Shown here piece by piece: positions 10,606-21,986 of a stretch of DNA of 64,000 nt. The translations under genes and the position numbers were made by a program. Source of the DNA: Parapristionchus giblindavisi (taxonomy: Eukaryota; Nematoda; Chromadorea; Rhabditida; Diplogasteridae); contig CALSFV010000036.1 in the NCBI GenBank assembly GCA_943737045.1, forward strand, positions 620,001 to 684,000. The letters run 5' to 3'. Each line of letters opens with the position of its first letter. The first letter of the stretch is position 1. Under the pieces are notes generated by a model that saw only the letters and a program-made list of their open reading frames with translations, was not told where the DNA came from and did not search any database.

Positions 10606-10862
10606 ACGCTATCTGAGAAATTCGATATATGTGTGTCGACGAAAAATGGATTTTTCTGTTTTATGTATGATAATTATAGGCACCATGAGTGTAGTTCACT
10701 GGTACTTGGAATTTCCTTCCAATTGAAAATTCGCTTCAGGAGGTGACCACACAACGATTTGGCGACTTTTCCTAAAAAGTTTATTTCGAATCCAATCGAT
10801 TCGGGAGTGGGTGCAATGGACTCCTTGTCTAATTCTAAGAAACTCTAAGAAATTCTAAGAAA
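10606..10862. repeat. Half copy of palindromic element B
   Basis: CGAAAAATGGATTTTTCTGT, CCAATTGAAAATTCGCTTCA and CGATTTGGCGACTTTTCCT correspond to 2200-2340 and the mirror strand of 3780-4030 (CCAATTGAAAATTCGCTTCA is identical). Only one arm is present, so it is either a solo arm or a truncated insertion. Confidence 0.6.
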
Positions 10863-11239
10863 AAAGGAGTACTGATCCCCTCACTCTTTGTGTCTCTCAA
10901 CAACTTATTCATTCACAAACAACAAAGGCAATCACCAGGAATCTATCAAGGCTACGGTTATGAAGATGTGCGCTGAACCAATCGATAACATACATTTTCA
11001 TACCCTCACAATGTTAGGATCGACCCACTATATAATCTCATATCTACATATGCGAAAAACTATCAATTTAAGAGAAAATGACATTTTTTTTAAATCGACC
11101 CACTATATAAAAAACGGTGAGGACGTCGAAATTTATGAATCGATAATATTATATCATTAGCGAAGAAGTACTTATTGCTCTCAACAACAATTACTCTGAG
11201 CCCAACGATGGAGACAACTACCTCTCGTTGTCAGTGGTG
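10863..11239. other. No convincing gene
   Basis: A 90-codon frame on the + strand (10888-11160) is AT-rich, contains a repeated ATCGACCCACTATATAA word and resembles no family that I know. It is treated as non-coding. Confidence 0.4.
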
Positions 11240-11560
11240 CAAGGATTACAAATTGCGGATTAAAAAAAACTTCTGCCTTACTGTGTGCTTATGAGATAAA
11301 TGAAATTGTAATTGTAATATTGCCCAGTTACGTCACCCACCAAAATCTAATTCTTACAACCCCATTTCTAAAATCCATCTAACATGGAATCAGCAGGTCT
11401 GATTCGTAAATCGGGAGTAACCAAACATTGAACATTAAATAATCATTGATTTTCGTAAAGGAGAACTGTTATGTACACAATTGAAAATTTTAATTGTAAA
11501 AGTACTAATTTCGAAAGTGATCAATCAATAAATCAATAAACAATACTCACTCACCCGGAC
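11240..11560. repeat. Dispersed repeat F, copy 2
   Basis: Same family as 8125-8470, with AACTTCTGCCTTACTGTGTG and GGAATCAGCAGGTCTGATTC conserved. It is followed, as in copy 1, by CTCACTCACCCGGA. Confidence 0.65.
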
Positions 11561-11644
11561 TACACTCCCACTGTGCCTACTGTAAAATTTTGCATTTCGA
11601 AAATTTGTGGAATACCCCTGAAATGACGTTTAGGTGAATTTAAA

Positions 11645-12290
11645 AAAAAGTAGACCTCAACATAACTTTTGCTACGGGTCTGAAAGGAATCGGAACCAAA
11701 CCAAAATAAGGGAAATAAATATATGATACATTGCAAAGCTGCATGCGCTGAAACCATAATTTTAGAAGACCTGCCCTCTGAACGGTAGGGTCTCAAAATC
11801 GGTCCTCCCAACAAAAAATTTTTTTATGCCCTGAGGGCAAATGACGAGATATGACTACCATATTTCGGGGATAAACATCACTCGCCACTAGCATCATTTT
11901 GGCGCTTAGAACGGTTCGTTATCACATCTAGAAGCCGAGTTATAAATTTTTTAGGTCAAAGTTGTAACCCTGCCACAGCTTGAAATCGGAGTCGGAGCCA
12001 TTCCAGATTGTTTGACTGTACAGCCCTAGTGGGGGTCTACACTCTCACAGTGTTCCCGAAGAACAGGGCTTTTCACTAAAGAAATGGGAATTTTCAAAAA
12101 AGTGCACTTCGGTAGCGTCATCACTACGCAAAAATTAACTAAGTTAATTACCAACACATCATGGTAATATTCCTTGATAAATTCTGTACATTGGCTGAAA
12201 AGATCAGCTTGATTGCTTTCCTAGATCAAAAGTTATAAAAAAATGAAAAAGTGTCCGATTACTTTCTGGCGATACTGTATATGTGTTGAA
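11645..12290. repeat. Dispersed repeat R, copy 2
   Basis: Matches 7375-8000 over its length with scattered substitutions. Order and spacing relative to repeat F are inverted compared with copy 1 (F-R here, R-F there), so the two do not form one fixed unit. Confidence 0.6.
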
Positions 12291-12458
12291 ATCGCAAGCG
12301 TAAATCAATCAATAAGCATCATACATTTTCGGCGCAAATTAATAGTCATCATTTTCGGACCAGTGTGATTTGCCTTTTAATTGTTTTTTCTCATTAATAT
12401 ACATTTTGTTTAAGTTTCTTTAGTCATTAAAAGAACTTTTTATCTCGGAAACTCATGA

Positions 12459-12777
12459 TTAAAGGGAGTCTGCCAAGCAAGTCAAGTTGAGGTCATATAA
12501 CTTATCTGATGCCTTCGACATCATAAACATAAGTGAAAAAAATTATAAAAAAATTCTGAACGAATTATACAGTTATCTGAAGCGGATGTTCTGGGAACTT
12601 TCTAGGTTTATCGGCTTCGTCCGTGCAAGATTTGTCCATATCGGACCGATTTATTGTAATAGTTCTTTCAAAAAAATATCAAAAGTTTCAAAAAAAATTT
12701 TTTGATTTTACATAGTCTAGTTAGCATAAGATTAAATGATGTTGATAAGAAATTTTTGAATGGCAGTCTCCCTTTAA
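12459..12777. mobile_element. Small TTAA-flanked element with short inverted ends
   Basis: TTAA at 12459-12462 and 12774-12777 flank AGGGAGTCTGCCA (12463) and its near-complement TGGCAGTCTCCCT (ending 12773), a 13-bp inverted repeat with one mismatch. Exact TTAA duplication is the signature of piggyBac-type transposition. At 311 bp it is a non-autonomous copy. The 72-codon frame inside (12487-12705) is AT-rich and not piggyBac-like. Confidence 0.6.
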
Positions 12778-13329
12778 GACTTTGAGAATTCAACAATATT
12801 CATAAGCAAAGGAGATTAGTGATGCGTCCAAATGCGCCCCGCAGCGGAGCGCAGTGCAGAATGTGTACAAAACACGACCGTGCTGTACTGTATTATGAAG
12901 GTATTGAAATGTATGATAAGAAAATAAAAAAATCGATAATTTAACCCGATTGATTTTACTTCGGAATACTAAATCCGGTTATTTCCATCTATTTAAAAAT
13001 GGCCAAGAGACATGGAATCAACAGGCGACGGCGGATCAATGCAAATCTCGCAAATCACAAGCAATTTATAAAGTCTTTATAAAGCCAGTTCACGATCGTA
13101 CAATCTACCGTACCCCATTGCAAACACTACAGATTGTGATTGCCAAACATAAAGCAGAATCTGTTCGTTTGTTGATATTTTGGAGTCTTTTCAATTTGAT
13201 TTCGGTGGCCCATGCTAAGAAATGTGCTCATTAGAACAACAAGAATTTGAACATCTTTTATGGCTGACTGTAAGCACACGAAATTGACACAATGAATGGT
13301 TAAAAACGTTACAATAAAATCAATAAATC
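12778..13329. other. No gene seen
   Basis: Contains a 94-codon + strand frame (12950-13234) without family resemblance. The word CAGTTCACGATCG recurs near 61854, and ATTGTGATTGCCAA near 22439, so this looks like repeat-derived sequence. Confidence 0.4.
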
Positions 13330-13766
13330 TACCGTACCCCTTGGCGCTCTTCGTTCCTTTCGTCTTGCCGCCACAGGGTCAGTTCGGTCGCCTCCATTTC
13401 CAACGGCATAGAGCAGTGAACGAGCAGACGCGTCATCTCTGGATACGGTAGCCGGACGGATACTGTAGCGAGATGGATGAGGGATTCGGGTTGCGCATCT
13501 TGAACTGTAAGGACAGACATAGTCATATTAATGATTATCCAGGTCTTGTTAATTCCATCACAAAGATAATGTATCCAAAAATTACCGGGAAAAATGAAAT
13601 GACTATATGCATTTTATAAAACGATAGGGCGATCAAAATATAAAAATAGATTTTTAAATTTCGAAATTTTGAAAAACAATCGATATCTCACTCGTATCGT
13701 TCACGAGTCATTGCACTCCACCAGTCCAAAGTCGAACGAGACTTGCTGAGGCGAATGGAGGAAGAC
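13330..13766 (-). pseudogene. Partial gene copy II, exons D and C (TMEM131-like, tentative)
   Basis: Minus strand. Exon D (13766-13705) follows GCCTTTCAG and reads VFLHSPQQVSFDFGLVECND before a GTGAAC donor. Exon C (13504-about 13330) follows CCTTACAG. Exon C is open in one frame (containing SLIHLATVSVRLPYPEMTRL) while another gives KMRNPNPSSISLQYPSG and then a stop, so its true frame is uncertain and phase with exon D is not kept. Compared with copy I at 9057, the first 110 bp of exon C are strongly conserved and the rest has indels. The matching 5' exons lie at 16465-16018, separated by repeats. Confidence 0.5.
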
Positions 13767-13839
13767 CTGAAAGGCGAATTGATATATTGAACTTTTAAAA
13801 AGTTTATTAAACATTATTTTTTTCTAATTACTATATGAA

Positions 13840-14184
13840 AAAAAAATGATGTTTATTTGCTTGTTGACAATGAGCACACATTAACAGAATATCGAACAAC
13901 CGCAAAATCAATTCATTCCTTTCTGATCTAGAACACTTTCCCAGATACACTCATCAATAAGGTGATTTCTAGTTTGAATACACTTTCATGTTCCCGTCCG
14001 AACTTAAAATGACTGATTCTCAGTTGCGGAACAATTTCAACAAAACAATTCTATTCCGAATCTAGCTGTACATACATTTCAACCGCGATTTTAAAAATCG
14101 ACAAAAAATCAAAATAAAATTCCCACTCTTTTGTCCATACACACTAGCAAATTTTCAGCCATCCATACAGATTTTTCCATATAC
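13840..14184. repeat. Intron-type repeat I, copy 2
   Basis: GATACACTCATCAATAAGGT through CCATATACAG, matching 9480-9770. It is cut at its right end by the inverted repeat R fragment. Confidence 0.6.
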
Positions 14185-14460
14185 AGTGTAGCCTAAAAGT
14201 CATCGGACACTTTTTCGTTTTTTTATAACTTTTGATCCAGGAAAGCAATCAAGCTGATCTTTTGAGTCAATATACAGAATTTATCGAGGAATACAACCAT
14301 GATGTGTTGGTGATATTACATTAGTTCATTATTGCGTAGTGATGACGCAATCAAAATACACTTTTTTGAAAAATTACATTTCTTTGGTGAAAGGCCCTGT
14401 TCTTCTGAAACATTGCGAGAGTGGAGACCCCCACTAGGGCTACACAGTCCAACATGGCCA
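14185..14460. repeat. Dispersed repeat R, inverted partial copy
   Basis: Starts ACAGTGTAGCC and continues as the reverse complement of 7740-7990 (CACTTTTTCG, AAGCAATCAAGCTGATCTTT, TCTTTGGTGAAAGGC). The abrupt start at ACAGTGTAGCC beside CCATAT of repeat I suggests insertion of a transposon end. Confidence 0.6.
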
Positions 14461-14639
14461 CCAGGCGACCCTTGGACACCTGAAACGAATGATCATTGAT
14501 AAACACACATCGACCAGTTGATTTCATGACGCGTATATCATTTCTACTTCGTATGTCTTCGTATTTCTATGTGCGTATGTCTACACGGCTTAATGTTGAA
14601 TATTTCAGCTACAATATGGATAAAGATGGCATAAAGGCA

Positions 14640-14770
14640 ATGTCTCCAGAAGCAGTTTCCATGAACATGACATCACAACCGTAGGCGGGGGCGTTTGCCA
14701 AAAATCATCCGCCTGCGCTTGTGACGTCATGTTCGTCGGCAAATCTTTCTTTCTTTCTTTCTTTCTTTAT
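14640..14770. mobile_element. Short CRE-like palindromic MITE plus CTTT microsatellite
   Basis: GAACATGACATCACAA and TTGTGACGTCATGTTC form inverted ends around CGGGGGCGTTTGCC. The window's last bases carry the same structure at 63839-63918. A (CTTT)n tract follows at 14745-14769. Confidence 0.5.
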
Positions 14771-15070
14771 TTCCATCATAACAAATGAAAAATAGAACAG
14801 ATATGTAATAAATATAGGTTGATGGAGGTCCGTCGCGTTATCAGCGAATCGGTTGAAGGCAGCAGGGAAATGGGGTGGGAAATGGGGAAATGATGTATGG
14901 GGTGGATAATTATAAATGACGCAGAAGTGTGGGGGGCAAGAGGGGATCAATCTCAACAGAATTAAGGAAAGATTTAAAACGAATAGGAGAAGATGTAACG
15001 ATATCAGTGGGAAGACTATTCCAGATATGAATTACTCTATGGTTTGGATTGGTAAATGGTTTGGTAACGA
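14771..15070. other. No gene seen
   Basis: Spacer with purine-rich GGGGTGG/GGGGAAATG words. No splice-bounded exon was recognised. Confidence 0.4.
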
Positions 15071-15079
15071 AATGAATTC

Positions 15080-15685
15080 ATTCATTCTAAAACACTTGCA
15101 CTCATCCCGCCCCAACGCAAAACGACTCATTACGACGTAGTCCGGGGTTTCAACAAAAAAATCTATTCCGAACATAGCTTTACATACAACTGCAATTTAA
15201 AAAAAATAGAAATCAAAATAAAATTTCTTTTGTTATTTCAAACTAGTACATTTTCAGCCATCCAAACCGTATGTTACCTCCTTGTGATTAAAATAGTATA
15301 AAATGATATTTATTTTCAAAAAGAGCACTGTACCCACCTCAATATATACATGTAGTCCACTGCTATTAGTATTTTGAGAATAGAAAGGCAACAAGAAGGC
15401 TCTCATCGTTAAACACACTCTCTCGCCTCTCTTTCAACATGTGTCGTGGTGACTTTTGACAATGCAAAATTAGATGAACGTGTCTTTGGCAAAACGGTGG
15501 AATCCCGTTTCTATCATTCTTCATTACAAGAAGCGAATGAGCTGGGGTGTTAAAAGCACATCTTTACATTTATGACATACAACATATACAATAAGACGAA
15601 ACAGCAAACAATTCTCTATCCCAATCATAAACTACCGTAACCCACAGTAGTCCGGTTGACCTACCGTTGAGTGATTGGCCGCGAA
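15080..15685. repeat. Truncated copy of repeat I with a remnant of exon A
   Basis: 15080-15340 follows repeat I in diverged form. CTACCGTAACCCACAGTAGT at 15630 and GGTTGACCTACCG at 15654 match the donor flank of exon A (10153, 16318), but the exon body is missing. Confidence 0.5.
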
Positions 15686-15714
15686 ATCAATTTGATATTT
15701 CTCATCTATCAAAG

Positions 15715-16010
15715 ATACACTCATCAACAAGGTGATTTCTAGTTTGACTACTCTTTCTTATTCCCGCCCCAATGTAAAATAACCAATTAGTCAGAGGTTC
15801 CCAGATTCAACAAAACAATTCCATTACGAACCTAGCTTTACATACAATTAAACTGCATTTTTTTAAATCGATAAAATCAAAATAAAATTCCTGCTCTTTT
15901 GTCCTTACACACTAGCAGATTTGCAGCCCATTCATACACATTTTCCCGTACGTTACCTCCGTGTGATAAAAATAGTATAAAATGATATTTATTTTTAAAA
16001 AGATGTACTG
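15715..16010. repeat. Intron-type repeat I, copy 4
   Basis: GATACACTCATCAACAAGGT to CCTCCGTGTGATAAAAATAG. It sits immediately 3' (minus strand sense) of exon B at 16018, the same position as in copy I. Confidence 0.55.
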
Positions 16011-16017
16011 TACCCAC

Positions 16018-16465
16018 CTCAAATTTCCCATCGTACACTGGAACGACTGAACTCGATGACGTTCGTGTGTAGCGTCACGTGCGTCCTGTAGTCCACGGGC
16101 GCTTGTAATTAGCCTTTTGAGAAAATAAAGGCAGCGAAAAGACTCTCCTCGTATCACACACTCTCTCGCCTCTCTTTCACCTTGTGTCGTGGTGACTTTT
16201 GACAATGCAAAATTAGATGAACGTGTCTTTGGCAAAACGGTGGATTCCGGTTTCTACCGTTCTTCATTACAACGAACGAGGGAGCTGGAGTGATTCGTAA
16301 CCCAAATCTTGACCTACCGTAAATTGATTGGTCGCTTCCACGAGCAGTGAGGCGTTGTAGATGGCGACGGGGAAGGGAAGCCGCGAGCGTATTCTGACGA
16401 CGTGACGATAGTAGGCAGGCAGACCCTCGTGCAGACAACCATCGTCGTCCTCTACCGTAAGGGGT
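16018..16465 (-). pseudogene. Partial gene copy II, exons A and B (TMEM131-like, tentative)
   Basis: Exon A (16465-16318) has exactly the 148-bp length and borders of the copy at 10300-10153, is fully open and contains RLPFPVAIYNASLLVEATNQ. Exon B (about 16105-16018) starts PVDYRTHVTLHTN and then shifts frame before the VYDGKFE segment. Between them, 16260-16200 contains the shared AAAGACACGTTCATCTAA word of an undefined third segment. The frameshift in exon B marks it as non-functional in the present state. Confidence 0.5.
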
Positions 16466-16834
16466 CTGGAAATGGTTACGGCAAAGATTACGATAATTAT
16501 CGATTGATCTATGAGAAAGACAACTACGGTACACTCTCGAGCACTCATAGTGCTTCCCTAGGTCAACGATCTGAGAAGGTTACGGTAAGGAGCATAATCA
16601 CCCAATCAATCGTTAATGTAGACTATCTATTCGTTACTCAAACACACCAACCTTATCGAATTTGGTTCTCACAATATATTGTCTAATATCCTTGAAACAA
16701 GAACTCGACAGGTGCGATTATTAGAAGGAATACTAGATATTCGTCACTCAAACCACAATAACAAAAAGATGCATAAAGTATTTATTAAAATGTACATTAT
16801 TAAATCCGCATGCACTCTAATGTTAAAGAGAGCG

Positions 16835-16935
16835 CAACCTCACTCAATGGTCTCTTCGACGCGCAATGCTCTCGTTGTTAGAGAACAAAGAAATAGTGTG
16901 CGTACTGAAGAGGCCATTGAGTGAGTTAAGCTCCC
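16835..16935. repeat. Hairpin repeat around CTCTTGTTAGAGAAC word
   Basis: CTCAATGGTCTCTTC and GAAGAGGCCATTGAG are near-complementary and flank TGTTAGAGAACAAAGAAATA. The same arrangement is at 61199-61285 inside an intron, so this is a small mobile hairpin family. Confidence 0.5.
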
Positions 16936-17083
16936 TTTAAATGTATATCATCCCTAAAGATCTTGGAGCCATTCACCCGCTGATTTCATGTTTCGAGGAG
17001 GACAAAATAGTCAGCGATCACAACGGTCAACCAATGGGAAACATTTATCGCTCACTATTTATAACAAAGAGCACTGTACCCAC

Positions 17084-17175
17084 CTCAATCTTGCCATCGT
17101 ACACGTGTATGGGAACGGCTGAACTCGCTCACGTTAGCGTGTAGCGTCAAGTGCGTCCTGTAGTCCCACGGCGGT
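17084..17175 (-). pseudogene. Isolated exon B copy
   Basis: Minus strand. It shares ACTACAGGACGCAC and, after TTCAGC, an extra base that throws PIHVYDGKIE out of frame. The same extra base is present at 17822-17913 and 22585-22672. Downstream GTGGGTACAGT preserves the donor. The rest of the gene is absent. Confidence 0.45.
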
Positions 17176-17339
17176 TGTAATAAGTCTTTTGAGAAAAGAA
17201 AAGCAGCGGTCTCATCGTTTAACACACATTTCTTTTCTTGATCTTCAACGAAAAAAAAATAGATGGATGTGCCATGCGGTAGTATTTGAGCAGAAATACA
17301 GGCGCCACCTCATTTCTCACTCAAACCACAATCACAGTG

Positions 17340-17800
17340 CTACCACAACAGTATTATCGAATTCGGTTCTCGCAATATCTTCTAATATCCTTGAAACAAG
17401 AACTCGACAGGTTCCGATAATGAGAAGGATTACTGCTCCCCCTCATTCTTTGTATCCCTCAATTCTAGACCAGATTCTAGACCACTTTCCTAGATGCACT
17501 CATCAACAAGGTGATTTCAAGTTTGACTACACTCTCATATTCCCGCCCCAACGTAAAATTACTCATTACGTGCAACGTGCTTTCAAAAAATCCTATTCCG
17601 ACCTAGCTTTACATACATTTCAACTTCAATTTTAAAAATCGATAAAAATCAAAATAAAATTCCTGCTACTTTTTACTTACATACTAGCAAATTTGCAGCA
17701 AGTCATACACATTTCCCGTATGCTTTATTGGATGTATGATAAATAAATAAATAAATGTTACCTCCGTGGCATAAAAATAGTATAAAATAATATATATTTT
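17340..17800. repeat. 5' flank repeat joined to repeat I
   Basis: 17340-17460 matches the flank repeat (CAAGAACTCGACAGGT) and 17470-17800 matches repeat I. The junction differs from the other copies, so this is a recombined arrangement. Confidence 0.45.
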
Positions 17801-17821
17801 TAAAAAGAGTACTGTACACAC

Positions 17822-17913
17822 CTCAATCTTGTCATCATACACATGTATGGGAACGGCTGAACGTGTTGACGTTCGTGCGTAGCGTCACGTGCGTCCTGTA
17901 GTCCACTGGCGCC
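17822..17913 (-). pseudogene. Isolated exon B copy
   Basis: Same segment as 17084-17175 with TGGACTACAGGACGCACGTG intact and the shared one-base insertion. Its donor is altered to GTGTGTACAG. Confidence 0.45.
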
Positions 17914-18289
17914 TCAAATTAACCATCTTATGATCTGATCGAAAAGTTTCAAATAGAAAAGAAAAGTCTCTCTGGAAGGGGTTTCGATAAGGATTACGGT
18001 AATTATCTATTGATCTATGAGAAAACTACGGTGCACCCTCGAGCACTCATAGTGGTACAGTAGGTCAACGATCTGAGAAAGTTACGGTAAGGAGCACAAT
18101 CACCCAATCTATCAATCGGTATTGTAGACTATCTATTCGTCGCTCAACTTCACTATCGAATTTGGTTCCCGCAATATCTTGTCTAATATCATTGAGACAA
18201 GAACTCGACAGGTGCGATTATGAGAAGGAGTACTGTTCCCTCACTCTGTGTATCTATCAACAACTCACTGTCAATTTCAACATTGTGAA

Positions 18290-19446
18290 TTTCTATAATG
18301 ATTACGAGAATTATCTATCGACTATGAGAGGAAGTACAAGTACAAATACTTAACATTAGAAGTACTACTACTGAAGTACTATATAAATTATTCGATTAGA
18401 AGTACTAGCATATGTCGACAAGTACGTTACAAACTACGAAACCAGCATTTCGGGATATTTTAAAAGAAAATCTGGTCGTATTTTGCAAAATCTGTAACGT
18501 TCTATGACCTAGGAGCACTACTGAAGCACTATCATAGGTCGAAAAGTATGATACAAAGTACCCAGCCTGTCCGGATTTTGAGCCAAATTTGCCAAAAATA
18601 GAAAAACCTGACAGGAATTTGAAAACAGACAACCTAGCTATTCGACCTATGAGCCCTGCGACGGAAACAACTATCACTCATTATCATTTATGAAAGGACC
18701 ATGGGTCGAATAGCTACGTTATTGTTACAAATTTTCAAAATGCGATCAGGTTTTTGATTTTTCTGGAAATTACGGCTCAAATGCGGTCCGTCTTTGTAGT
18801 TTGTAATGTAATTTTCGACCTATGGAAAAGGCAAGAAATTGCGGATTAGAAAAAAAACTTCTGCCTTATTGTCTGCTGATAGGATAAATTTAATCGCAAT
18901 TGCATTTCTTTCCACTTACTGACAACGGCATTAGCAAAATCAAAATTTGATTCTTACAACCCCATTTCTAATATCCTTGGAACATGGAATCAACAAGTCT
19001 GATTCGTAAATCGTGATCAATAAATAACCATTGAATTACGAAAAGGAGAACTACTGTGCAATATACTAATGACAATAGTAAACGTGCGAACTTCGAAAGT
19101 GATAAAAAAATCAATAAACCAATATATCAATTTCTGATATTCTGTTATAAGAAGTCAATTTCTTAGAACAGAACATCTCGTAAGAGAATTTTCTCTGTGA
19201 GTATGTTCTGCCGTATCCAATGACAACTATCGTATCCTTACAATTAATATGCATCTAACATACGCAAAGCAACATCATTCATTGGTCTTCAAAGTTATCT
19301 CTCTAAAGAGAAACAGAGATTCACCGGGTACCCCCCAATACATTAGTGATCCGCAATCGTGCAAATGCACGGCCGGTACGAGCATGAACGAAATTAAAAT
19401 GATGAAACGTCGTGATGCACGAGTTTAACTCTTTTTTCGTACACAG
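18290..19446. repeat. Segmental duplication unit 1 (left part)
   Basis: From GACTATGAGAGGAAGTACAA through repeat F (18835-19140) to GCACGAGTTTAACTC, this matches 40555-43100 in the same order and orientation, apart from later insertions in each copy. No coding exon is recognised. The unit contains several paired AAGTACTA/TAGTACTT words. Confidence 0.6.
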
Positions 19447-20825
19447 CAGGGCTGGGACAAAAAATTATTTCGACCAAAAATTTTTTTGTTTGGGTCTAAC
19501 AAAAAAAATTTCTCACCAAACAAAAAAAAACCAAAAAAAACAAAAAAAAAACAATAAAATTATTTTTTCCCACTTTTCCGAGAAAATTTTAACTTTATCT
19601 CGTGTTGGTCTTCCTTTAAATAACAACTACTCTTAATTGAGAGTCAAAATTCTTAAAATTAACAACTAAATCAAAGATAGAAGCTTAATTCGCTATTGAT
19701 TAGTTATCGGCAGAATTTTATTGATTGGTCAAAGAAAGGAAATCTGGAAATTTTGGTGCGCTATTATCATGAAGAACGTGGGACCAATTATGTGACATTC
19801 TGCTCTCTATTAGATTCGAGAGACGAAAGCGTAGCCAGTGTAGCTCACAAGGGAAGTCTGGTTGGGCGGTCCCGGACTTCGGGATGGGGCATATACCATT
19901 CGATAGGTATCCGAAAAAAAGAATATTTTTCATGTTGACCATTTTGGCAGAATGCCCCTGGGCGCAGAGTTATTTGTATATTTCTCCGAATTTTCGCCCT
20001 ACAATGAAACACATTCTCTGTGAGATCGAAAGCAAGCAGTGGTGAATAAGAGTGGTAAACAATACAAGCAGCGGTTAAAATGAATTTATTTATTTTTATT
20101 TTTACTTAAAGAGGATGATCTATGTATCTTTTGCTTGCAAGTTTGATTTGCGCACACGCTATCTCATAGAGAATGTGTTTCATTGTAGGGCGAAAATCCG
20201 GAGAAATATGCAAATAACTCTGCGCCCAGGGGCATTCAGCCAAAATGGTCAACATGAAAAATCTTCTTTTTCGGATACCTATCGAATGGTAGATGTCCCA
20301 TCCCGAAGTCCGGGACCGCCCAACCAGACTTCCCTTGTCAGTTGTTAGTAGTCAGCGCTCGTAGCCGTGTCACGCATTTTCGAATGCCGTTTACATTTTT
20401 AAAATTCGAAAAGGCGCGTTGTCCCTGGCATTCCCTTGGTGCAAAAACGAACTTTCAGCTCGGATTACGGTATTCCGGGGCATCTATAATTTTACAGAAA
20501 ATTAGTTTTGTATTTATTGAGATATCTATAGTCGTGGCGGTCAGTTTGATCACGAAAAACATAGGGTCCCCTTTTTTAACACTGTTTCGTAATATTACAC
20601 TCCCCAAAATTATCTTGCGGTAAAAAATTACTAACAAAACTGATTACAAACTAACTTTTCAAGCAAATTTGTGTTTATTTTCTATATCCGTATTTTTTTG
20701 TTATTTTTTGGTTTTCGCAGAAAAACCAAACAAAAAAAAATACCAAACAAAAAATTCTCAAAAACCCAAAAAAACCCAAAAAACAAAAAAAAAACCAAAC
20801 AAAAAATCCCAGCCCTGGTACACAG
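19439..20825. mobile_element. hAT-type non-autonomous element 1 with 8-bp duplication
   Basis: The element runs 19447-20817 between inverted ends CAGGGCTGGGA and TCCCAGCCCTG and is flanked by GTACACAG at 19439-19446 and 20818-20825. The paralogous segment at 43103-43110 has a single GTACACAG and no insertion, so it is a ready-made empty site. An 8-bp duplication with CAGGG ends defines the hAT superfamily. Long A-rich and T-rich arms lie just inside both ends. No transposase frame is present. A separate palindrome (19847-20338) sits inside. Confidence 0.85.
19847..20338. mobile_element. Palindrome nested in hAT element 1
   Basis: ACAAGGGAAGTCTGGTTGGG at the left is mirrored by CCCAACCAGACTTCCCTTGT at the right. 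The arms of about 200 bp (including GGTCCCGGACTTCGGGATGG) surround a short spacer near 20040-20110. Non-coding. Confidence 0.75.
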
Positions 20826-21560
20826 TCGTTGGTTGTTTTTTTTTAAACAGCTTCATCAATGAAACTGTTAGAGAATGAGACTAATGCACAAGTCGGCTCG
20901 AATTTTAAACAAATTATTATATTAAAATCGTGGGCATGACTTTTCATTTTGAGATTCATTTTGCACAAATGCGGATACCAACAATACATCATTCATTTGT
21001 ACATCTAAATAGTTAATCGATATAATAGTCCTATGCTCTACCGTATCCCATTACAACGATCGACCAAATTCATCATTGTCTTCGTTGATCTTTGATTAAA
21101 AAAAACTTTCCTCAGCAATAGTTTCTTTGAATTCGCCAAGGAGTCCATTGCACCGATTGGATTCGAAAAAAACTCGAAAAAAACTTTTCAGGAAACGTCG
21201 CCAAACCGTTGTGTGGTGGTCACCCCCCTGAAGCGAATTTTCAATTGGAAGCCTGTAATTATCACACATAAAACAAGAAAATCCATTTTTCGTCGATACC
21301 AAAAAAAATTCAGTTGTTGAATTTTCTCATATAGAGTGAGTTTATTCTCTGATTCATTAAACATCATTGAGAATTTCTCTCATATTCACAAACAATAACA
21401 ATAACACGAGAATAAATCTTTATGCATTATTGATTAACTCTTATTATCTTTCTCCGTTTCCCACGGAAGAATGGTGGGCAGTGTGGAACCATTGTCCTTC
21501 TCACACACTGGCGATTCGTAACAAATTGACGGCAGCTTTACTACAAGAACAACAATAATT
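20826..21560. repeat. Segmental duplication unit 1 (right part)
   Basis: TCGTTGGTTGTTTT onward matches 43111-43520. It is interrupted at 21066-21330 by an inverted half copy of element B (TTCAATTGGAAGCCTGTAAT, GAAAATCCATTTTTCGTCGA). No gene is seen. Confidence 0.55.
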
Positions 21561-21584
21561 ATCGAGCATTTCATAAATTAATAT

Positions 21585-21760
21585 ATTATATTCCGTTTAT
21601 TAATATTATTATATCATTATTATTATTATACCATTAATATTATCATTATTTTATCATTATTATTATCATTATTTTATTATTATCATTATCATTATTTTAT
21701 TATTATTATTATTATTATTTCAATTTATTATTATCATTATTATTATATCTCATTGCAGTA
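21585..21760. repeat. ATT/ATC microsatellite
   Basis: Long irregular tract of TTATTATCATTATTATTATC-type triplets. Confidence 0.8.
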
Positions 21761-21838
21761 CAAAGGAATCATCTAACTGTGCATCAGCAAGAAATGACAT
21801 TCACAACCCCTTATGCACCACTCGAAACGCAAACTCAC

Positions 21839-21904
21839 CAGGTGTAGGAACGCGCAAGCCCAGATAGCAGTAATCGTCCGTCGGCGTCATAAAGAGCACC
21901 CTAC
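21839..21904 (-). pseudogene. Isolated exon of the copied gene
   Basis: Minus strand, 66 bp, preceded by GCTTGCAG and followed by GTGAGTTTG. It reads RVLFMTPTDDYCYLGLRVPT with no stop. A diverged partial copy (KVLLMTPL) is at 24608-24580, so this exon has been duplicated with the others. Whether it belongs to the same TMEM131-like gene or to a neighbour is not known. Confidence 0.45.
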
Positions 21905-21986
21905 CTGCAAGCAAATTAAGCAATATTACGATAAACAGTACCCCTCCGCATAAAGCTTGGCAAGAACAGGTTACCGTACTTTTTTA

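Noticed and set aside
12950..13234. 94-codon ORF
   Set aside because: No splice context or family pattern, and words shared with repeats at 22439 and 61854.
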